Assembly (NCBI GenBank): GCA_030156535.1 | Contig: JASGMJ010000001.1 | Coordinates: forward strand, 215,535-279,534 | Reading direction: 5' to 3' | From: Candidatus Sumerlaeota bacterium | GTDB taxonomy: Bacteria; Sumerlaeota; Sumerlaeia; SLMS01; JAHLLQ01 | DNA: 64,000 nucleotides | Part shown: positions 58,743-64,000 of the stretch, one piece after another | Layout of the letters: the number at the start of each line of letters is the position of its first letter | Numbering within the stretch: position 1 is the first letter of the stretch | Translations under genes and position numbers: made by a program | The notes under the pieces: generated by a model | Database searches by the model: none | The model's input: the letters and a program-made list of their open reading frames with translations, nothing else | What the model was told of the DNA's origin: nothing

Positions 58743-60284
58743 TCAGTCCACCTTCGCGTTCATCAGAATCTTCCAGGCTTTCGCCTGCGCCGCACTGACC
58801 TCGCGCGTCGGGACGCCGTACAGGTTGCACATCATCGAGAAGACGATCTCTTCGCCGTCATCGGTGATGGCGTACCCGGACAACGTGCGCACCGAGCTGA
58901 TGTAACCCGTCTTGGTGCGCACGCGGTTCTCCGACTCGTTCTGAACGTCGAGCGTGTCGTAGAACGCACTGCCCACGGGAGACTTTGTCCGCATGTAACG
59001 CAGCACGTGCGTGAACTGCCGCGGCTGGACAATGTTGGTGTACGCCAACCCGGAGCCGTCCTGCATTTCAACGACATCGGCCTGTGGCGTGCCGATTTCC
59101 TTCAGCCATTCACGCGTGATGCGTGTGCCTTCCTTGAAGGAACCCGCTTCGCCAAGCTTGTAGCCCAGGGTTCTCACGATTTGGTCGGCGAAGAAGTTAT
59201 GACTGACGTCGTTGACGACGTCGCACAGGGCGCTCATGGGGGGAGAAACGTGGTCGATGAGCAGACGGCGGTTGGCTGCCGCGTCGAGCGATGCTGCGCC
59301 GGGATAAGTGCGGATGTTGTACGCTTCGCCTGAAACGGCAAGGCCCTGGCGTTCGAGTTCCTCGCGCAGGAGATACGCGGCATAGCGCGGCCCGTCGTGG
59401 ATCGAGCCGCGTTCGTTGATGACTTCCTTGTCGAGGGCGATGGTGCGATCGAAGCGCACCGTGTTGCCGAGGTCCGCGCGCCAGACGACGTCGGCATTGC
59501 TCGTGCCGCCGGCTTCAACGGTGCGGACATCATTGACCACCGTCACGTAATCCGTCGCGGGAATGATTTCGATGCGGGCGGGATCGCCCACGTTGGTGCC
59601 GGGTTTGATTTTGCAGCGGAACGCGTTCTCCTCCATGGCCAGTCCGCTTGATTCCGCCGCGTACCAATAGGGGAGATCCCAGTAGACCCACTCCGTGCAA
59701 ATGCCCTCGTCTGTGAAGCAGCGGCCATCGCTCACGATGTTGCCGTCGATGCGCGTGATGCCCGCCGCGCGCAGTTGCTCAATCCAGTCGGCGAACAACG
59801 TCGTGCTGTTCTGCTTGTTGTCGGGATGCCATGCGCCCAGCGACGGATCGCCGCTCCCCGTGATGAGCAGATCCCCCTTCAGCGTGCCATCGGCCAGCAC
59901 TTCGCCCACCACTTCCACCGTGGTGCGGTACGTGAAATCCGGGCCAAGTTTTTCGAGGGCCGCGGATGTCGTGATGATCTTCAGGTTCGAGGCGGGCATG
60001 AAGCCCTTCTCGCCATTGCGATCGTAGAGTACCCTGCCGTCGAGCGTCTCGACCCGCACGCCCCAGTGTGCGCTCGAGAACTTGGGCGCCAGAAACACGG
60101 CGTCGAGTTTGGCGGCGAGAGTGTCGGAGGCAACGGCTGCTGGAGCGGCGTTGGCGCTGTCAATCGCCTGAGCCGCAACCGGGGGAGTGGCGCTTCCGCC
60201 GGCGCAGGCGCTCGAAGCCAGAAGCAGAAGAGAGAGAGTTTGCGCGCTGGCTGCACGCAGCAAGAGGCGGGTTGTTCTCGTCAT
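58743..60284 (-). CDS. dacB: D-alanyl-D-alanine carboxypeptidase/endopeptidase (PBP4, S13 family)
   Basis: Periplasmic penicillin-binding protein of 513 residues that trims the terminal D-Ala or cleaves peptide cross-links of peptidoglycan. The three active-site motifs are present: S99-x-x-K102 (PASNLK), SHN in VNDVSHNFFADQIV (the S-x-N motif) and KTG in RVRTKTGYISSV. An N-terminal hydrophobic segment ends LLLLASSACAGG, which could be a lipobox with Cys27 or a plain signal peptide. The long insert between motifs 1 and 2 is typical of class C PBPs. It is 45 bp downstream of the glycosyltransferase stop on the same strand, so they may be cotranscribed. Convergent with the FG-GAP gene. Confidence 0.94.
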   Translation of the reverse strand: MTRTTRLLLRAASAQTLSLLLLASSACAGGSATPPVAAQAIDSANAAPAAVASDTLAAKLDAVFLAPKFSSAHWGVRVETLDGRVLYDRNGEKGFMPASNLKIITTSAALEKLGPDFTYRTTVEVVGEVLADGTLKGDLLITGSGDPSLGAWHPDNKQNSTTLFADWIEQLRAAGITRIDGNIVSDGRCFTDEGICTEWVYWDLPYWYAAESSGLAMEENAFRCKIKPGTNVGDPARIEIIPATDYVTVVNDVRTVEAGGTSNADVVWRADLGNTVRFDRTIALDKEVINERGSIHDGPRYAAYLLREELERQGLAVSGEAYNIRTYPGAASLDAAANRRLLIDHVSPPMSALCDVVNDVSHNFFADQIVRTLGYKLGEAGSFKEGTRITREWLKEIGTPQADVVEMQDGSGLAYTNIVQPRQFTHVLRYMRTKSPVGSAFYDTLDVQNESENRVRTKTGYISSVRTLSGYAITDDGEEIVFSMMCNLYGVPTREVSAAQAKAWKILMNAKVD

Positions 60285-60329
60285 GGAAAAGCACTTCCCG
60301 ATTGGACGGTGGAATGGCGCGTTCGCGGT

Positions 60330-61709
60330 TCAGCGACGCTTGAGAATTATGCGAGCAAGTTCTGCAAAGCCAAAGAGAAGCAGCAGCGCCAGGCCGATGG
60401 GCATCGCGATCAGCAGCGCCAGGGGCGAGAGCACCTGCTGCAAACGGTTGGGCCCCGTGACGGGAGGAGGCGGCGAGTACGTGACGCGTGCCTTGCGCCC
60501 CTTGCCTGCTGGTGGCGTGCCGCTGCCTTCCGCACTCCGTCCCCTGGCGGGAACGGAAACGATCGGTGCGCGCTTGTTGCGGCGCGGCGCGGGGTTCTCG
60601 CACCAGCGCGCCAGAGGCTCGATGGTCTTGTCCCACGTGTAGCGTGCCCGCACGAGGTCCTGTGCGTTCTGGCTGCGCCGCTCCACATCCTCGCTGTGCC
60701 CGGCCAGGCGCTCAATGGTGCGCTGCAGGCCGCGCTTGTCGCCGGGGTCGAGCGTCCACCCGGCCTTGGCACGGCGGATCGGCTCGGCCAGCTCGTCGTA
60801 ATCGTTGTGGATCACGGGGAGCCCGGCCCACATGTAGACCACCGTGCGCGTCGGGAAAGCCAGCTCGCGCTCCGGATTGCGGGGGAGCAGATCGACGGCG
60901 ACGCCGCATTGCAACAGCGTGCTGACCAGGTACTCGTCGAAGGCCATCGGGCCGCGGCGCTCCACGCGTTCGTGCTCGTCGAGCATTTCGAGCAGCGCGT
61001 CGTACTTGCCGCCGCTCACGTCTCCGCCCGGATGCGGTCCGCCCACCACGACCAGTCGTCCCTTGTCGCGTTTCGCCAGAGTCTCCAGCGTCCACTCCAG
61101 CGTTTTCGCCGGGTCCTGCCACGGCAGAAAGAAGCCGGCGTAGAGGAAGTCCGCCGCATTGCGTTCGGCATGGGGGCGCGTGGGGATGTCGGGGGAAACG
61201 CTGAACGGGATCACGGGGCACAGATGGTCGGCCGCGTCGAAACCGGCCTGAAAGAGGAAGGGGAGAAAGTAGTGACGCTGGAACTCGCCGGAACAAACGA
61301 CGTAATCCGCCCGGGCCAGTGTCTGAACCTTCTCGCGCAAATCCTCCTCGGGATTTGTGGAACCCCACAGGCGGCGTTCGAGCAGGTGCGGCCCCGCGAG
61401 GTCGATCGCCAGCGGGCATGTCAGCTCGGGCAGCCACTTGCCAAGGCCCCAATGCTGGAGAATCACGGCGTCGGGCTGCTGTTCGGCGATAAACTCCTTC
61501 AGGCGGCTGCGTTCAAACGTCATGACGCCAGGGACGGGCGAGGGCGGCAGATCGCGGCCGCGCACGGAATCGGCCGCGAAGGCCAGGACGGTGTCTGCGT
61601 ACCCCGCGGCGCGCAGCCCAAAGGTGAGTCCCCAGGCACGCAGACCGGCCCCAGTGGCCGGAAGTCCGGGGAGCGGAACGGGTTCGGTGGTCAGGACCAG
61701 TAGTTTCAT
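60330..61709 (-). CDS. Glycosyltransferase family 4-like protein with C-terminal membrane segment
   Basis: About 459 residues. The N-terminal Rossmann domain opens MKLLVLTTEPVPLPGLPATGAG and includes DAVILQHWG and an acceptor-side loop; the C-terminal domain has RLVVVGGPHPGGD, then GVAVDLLPRNPERELAFPTRTVVYMWAGLPVIHNDYDELA, the E-x7-E-like and nucleotide-sugar pocket of GT-B enzymes (for example NPERELAFPTR). A disordered basic linker (about 395-430) precedes a hydrophobic segment (LALLIAMPIGLALLLLFG) at the very end, which would tether it to the inner membrane. The sugar donor and acceptor are unknown; a cell-envelope glycan is likely next to PBP4. I start at ATG 61709; in-frame ATGs at 61715 and 61721 are alternatives, with no strong Shine-Dalgarno. 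Confidence 0.85.
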   Translation of the reverse strand: MKLLVLTTEPVPLPGLPATGAGLRAWGLTFGLRAAGYADTVLAFAADSVRGRDLPPSPVPGVMTFERSRLKEFIAEQQPDAVILQHWGLGKWLPELTCPLAIDLAGPHLLERRLWGSTNPEEDLREKVQTLARADYVVCSGEFQRHYFLPFLFQAGFDAADHLCPVIPFSVSPDIPTRPHAERNAADFLYAGFFLPWQDPAKTLEWTLETLAKRDKGRLVVVGGPHPGGDVSGGKYDALLEMLDEHERVERRGPMAFDEYLVSTLLQCGVAVDLLPRNPERELAFPTRTVVYMWAGLPVIHNDYDELAEPIRRAKAGWTLDPGDKRGLQRTIERLAGHSEDVERRSQNAQDLVRARYTWDKTIEPLARWCENPAPRRNKRAPIVSVPARGRSAEGSGTPPAGKGRKARVTYSPPPPVTGPNRLQQVLSPLALLIAMPIGLALLLLFGFAELARIILKRR

Positions 61710-61864
61710 CGGCATCCGCATCAGAAGGCATGGAAAGCCTCAGGCCAACGGGGAGCGGAATACGGGGCAACTGCTGATTTCAGTGCGGCGACGGCATTTT
61801 CCCCTGACATCGTCGCTGCAATGTCCTATGCTGTGTTTAGTGCATGGAGTAACGGACCCGCCTT

Positions 61865-61895
61865 CCTCAAAGGCTGCGGCGGGCAAGCCTTGAGG
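61865..61895 (+). promoter_or_regulatory. 5'UTR stem-loop abutting the ribosome-binding site
   Basis: CCTCAAAGGCT (61865-61875) pairs with AGCCTTGAGG (61886-61895) with one bulged A and a 10-nt G/C-rich loop. The 3' arm ends at the first bases of the GGGAGG Shine-Dalgarno (61894-61899) ten bases or so before ATG 61906. It could modulate translation of the FG-GAP protein. Structure is read by eye only. Confidence 0.4.
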
Positions 61896-61905
61896 GAGGC
61901 TCTCA

Positions 61906-62949
61906 ATGAAAACGAAACGCGGTGCTTTTGGAGTCGCGCGGGCGATGGGACTGGCGGCGGCGGTGATGCTGGCCGCTGGCGTAGCCTCCGCCCAATTGAC
62001 GCACCCCTTCCGGGTGGACGGTCTGGATGGGACGAACGGGGTGCGGATGAACGTTCGCGAGGTGTTCAGCGAGACAGTTCTGCCCCAGCACTTGGGGCAC
62101 GCGCTGTCGGGCATTGGTGATGTTAACGGTGATGGCTTCGAGGACTTTGCCGTTTCCATGTACGGCAGGAGCGTCGGCGTCGAGGTACCGCCCTCCCAGA
62201 TCCGCCTCGTCTATCGTGGGAAGGTCCACGTCGTTTTTGGCCGCGAGCAGCCTTGGCCCCAAGGAAACCTGTCTCTGGGAGATCTTGCCCCAACAGACGG
62301 TTTCTCTGTCGAAGGAGTTTTCACCGTTTCAAATCTGGGAGTCAGTGTCTCGGGTGCCGGTGATGTTAACGGCGACGGCTATGCAGACTTTCTGGTGGGT
62401 GCTCCGGGGCGTGGGTACGGGGAAGAAGACTCCGCCATCTATTTGATCTTCGGGCGATCGGATTTTCCTTCGCCATTTGAGCTTTTCCCTCTGAACGAAA
62501 AGAACGCGGTGCGGCTCTATCACAACAACGGGATGGGTGACTTCTCTGGTGGTATTGGTGACGTCAACGGGGACGGTTTCGACGACTTCTATATGGCCTA
62601 CTCACACCCCATGGCTGACGAGTCAAATGGCGAGATCGTCTATGGCCGTCCAAGCGGGTGGGTGCCGGAGGCATGCGTCTGGTTGGAGTTTATTGCCGGA
62701 ACCGAATGCACGCGTATCGTCAATGTCCTGGATGGCTTGCAGCCTGCTATATCGGGATTGGGCGATGTGAATGGTGACGGGGGGTACTCAGGCGGGAACC
62801 GTCTACGTGATCTACGGCCGTCACGGCGGTTTCGGCGAAACGCTCGATCTCTCCACGCCCAACGCCAGTATCGGTTTCCGGCTCGATGGGGAGAGCGTGA
62901 GTGCCTGGCTTGGTGGGAATGTCACTTCCGTGGCAGACGTCACGGGTGA
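61906..62949 (+). CDS. Exported FG-GAP protein, 5' part before a frameshift
   Basis: Signal peptide (to about residue 27, GVASAQ) followed by integrin-like FG-GAP repeats: GDVNGDGFEDFAVS, GAGDVNGDGYADFLVGAP, GGIGDVNGDGFDDFYMA and a fourth, GLGDVNGDG. Straight after this fourth motif (near 62779-62784, a run of six G) the reading frame becomes unlike the family: Arg-rich sequence to the stop at 62949. The correct continuation is in the next frame over. The fourth repeat is also about a dozen residues short before TVYVIYG, so a deletion, not a single-base error, may be the cause. Start ATG 61906 has GGGAGG upstream. The product is likely a truncated, non-functional protein unless reads show otherwise. 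Confidence 0.75.
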   Translation: MKTKRGAFGVARAMGLAAAVMLAAGVASAQLTHPFRVDGLDGTNGVRMNVREVFSETVLPQHLGHALSGIGDVNGDGFEDFAVSMYGRSVGVEVPPSQIRLVYRGKVHVVFGREQPWPQGNLSLGDLAPTDGFSVEGVFTVSNLGVSVSGAGDVNGDGYADFLVGAPGRGYGEEDSAIYLIFGRSDFPSPFELFPLNEKNAVRLYHNNGMGDFSGGIGDVNGDGFDDFYMAYSHPMADESNGEIVYGRPSGWVPEACVWLEFIAGTECTRIVNVLDGLQPAISGLGDVNGDGGYSGGNRLRDLRPSRRFRRNARSLHAQRQYRFPARWGERECLAWWECHFRGRRHG

Positions 62950-64000
62950 CGGTCTTGGCGATTTCCTGGCTGGAGCATGGCAATATCCTGAAGGTGGAGA
63001 TGATCGGGGAGCCGGCTTCCTGATTCCAGGAGACTCTTCTGCGTCCATCACTCCCATCGAACCAGTAAATCAAAGGGCAGCTTGTCAGTTCCTGGGTTCA
63101 GGTTCTGCTGGAGGCGCAGGTTACACAGGCGGCTCATTTGGCTACTTGTCCAATGGGTCTCCTGTGTTGATGCTTGGGGCTCTTGCCGCGAACTTTTCGT
63201 CTCCGCCTCTCGACGGTGCAGATGGTGCCACGTTTTTGTTCGAGTATAACCCCGACAATTTTGCCGGGCCGTTTCTGATGTCTGAGTTTGATGAGAGCTT
63301 TGGGATACGCCTGGACGGTACACCTGCTGAAGGCAGCGTCGGGGGGGCGTTTGGCGAAAAGATCACCTCGGGGTTCGACTTCAACGGCGATGGCTTTCCC
63401 GATGCGGTCGTTGCCGCCACACGCGCCTACGAGTATGAAGGCGAGATCAGTCTCGTTTACGGTTTCGACGGGCCGACGAGCTTGACCATCAGGCGCTACA
63501 TCGCCCCGGGCGATGCGCCCCGCGCGGGCGTCGGCATGTTGGGAGACGGCAGTCACACGATTCCGCACTCACGCCTCTGGATCGATTTCGGCTCGGGCGA
63601 CGACGGTAACGGCGGTGCGAGCCTGATGACGGCGACAATCCGTCGTAATCTCGACGGCCTCTCGAACCTCCCCGGTCCGGCGGCATCGGTCCATTGGATC
63701 GGCGAGTGGGACCGCCCGGGATGGGATGGCGCCAACATCACCCTGAAGTATCTCGGCTCCGAGGTCGCCGGGCTTAATCCCGCGCGCCTGCGGCTCTACT
63801 ATTCCGAATCCCCTGACGGTCCGTGGACCGAATCCCAGCATCCCCTGATCGACACGCGCAAGAAGCGCATCGGCGGCGTCGTGTGGTCGAAGGGATACTA
63901 CGTTCTGATCGAGAAGCCCTTGGCCAGCGGCGACGTGAACAAGGACGGTGGCGTGACCCCGGCGGACGCGCAAGACGCTTTCGACTGTTCGATTGGCGCG
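62780..64000 (+). pseudogene. FG-GAP protein, 3' part in shifted frame with dockerin-like start (runs off window)
   Basis: From about 62780 frame +2 is open to the window end, about 400 residues, and continues the protein begun at 61906: TVYVIYGRHGGFGETLDL, VADVTGDGLGDFLAG, TSGFDFNGDGFPDAVVAA and ISLVYGFD are FG-GAP-type. Then comes a beta-sandwich-like domain (IDFGSGDDGNGG to YYVLIEKP) and, at the end, GDVNKDGGVTPADAQDAF, the first calcium loop of a type I dockerin-like repeat, as in secreted multi-domain proteins. It lacks its own start codon context and needs the upstream frame, so I treat it as the broken 3' half. The C-terminus is missing because the window stops at 64000. Confidence 0.7.

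Noticed and set aside
61906..62949. Programmed frameshift as the reason for the FG-GAP frame change
   Set aside because: The G6 run could slip, but the repeat unit is also short by about a dozen residues, which a programmed slip would not explain.
1..64000. CRISPR arrays, tRNA genes, insertion sequences and prophage genes
   Set aside because: None seen. The repeated DNA inside the TPR gene is coding repeat, not a spaced array, and no transposase or integrase motif appears in any frame.

Overview
The window is a high-GC, gene-dense bacterial chromosome segment with short intergenic gaps. It has no rRNA, tRNA, phage, insertion sequence or CRISPR array that I can see. Gene content points to a Gram-negative, probably anaerobic or facultatively fermentative bacterium from a little-studied phylum: pyruvate:ferredoxin oxidoreductase, acetate kinase, LpxL-like acyltransferase, MlaE permease, PBP4, type IV pilus parts, very large exported proteases, FG-GAP/dockerin-like proteins and TPR proteins. 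Sumerlaeota, Hydrogenedentota or PVC relatives would fit, but no marker gene here settles it.

Layout. (1) 115-11053: an acetyltransferase, then a carbon/energy block. A XylR/DmpR-type sigma-54 activator is divergent from an M20 peptidase, acetate kinase and an eroded acetate kinase paralogue. These converge, at a strong bidirectional terminator, on a dihydroorotate-dehydrogenase-like flavoprotein and pyruvate:ferredoxin oxidoreductase. Pyruvate oxidation to acetyl-CoA and ATP formation from acetyl phosphate would join here, although phosphotransacetylase is not in the window. (2) 11054-13660: about 475 bp of non-coding DNA, a DUF3800 protein lacking its usual N-terminal acidic pair, and a PilT/PilU ATPase. 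(3) 13671-35871: a 22-kb minus-strand cell-surface block. In transcription order it holds a gingipain-type C25 protease, a TPR membrane protein, an NDP-sugar reductase/epimerase, an O-antigen-ligase-like polymerase, a degenerate DUF1343 (NamZ-like) lipoprotein and a carboxypeptidase-regulatory-domain lipoprotein. After a 277-bp gap come a 2442-residue TPR protein with a primase-like zinc finger and a glycosidase-fold protein. (4) 36053-45350: a PHP phosphatase, an SRPBCC protein, a LOG phosphoribohydrolase, an MscS channel and an 1820-residue subtilase. (5) 45704-50438: gcvT-gcvH-gcvPA-gcvPB behind a textbook tandem glycine riboswitch. (6) 50674-61709: psuG, a solitary mlaE, an LpxL-like acyltransferase, a STAS-TPR fusion, a PilO-like protein with a methionine-rich insert, an FG-GAP protein, PBP4 and a glycosyltransferase. 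(7) 61906-64000: an FG-GAP protein broken by a frameshift; its downstream half runs off the window into a dockerin-like motif.

The best leads are the zinc-finger/TPR giant, the eroded enzyme paralogues placed beside intact partners or in operons (acetate kinase-like, DUF1343, DUF3800), the tandem palindromes on the XylR-type regulator's promoter, the Met-rich PilO insert and the STAS-TPR fusion. Family assignments come from motifs read by eye; no database search was run.
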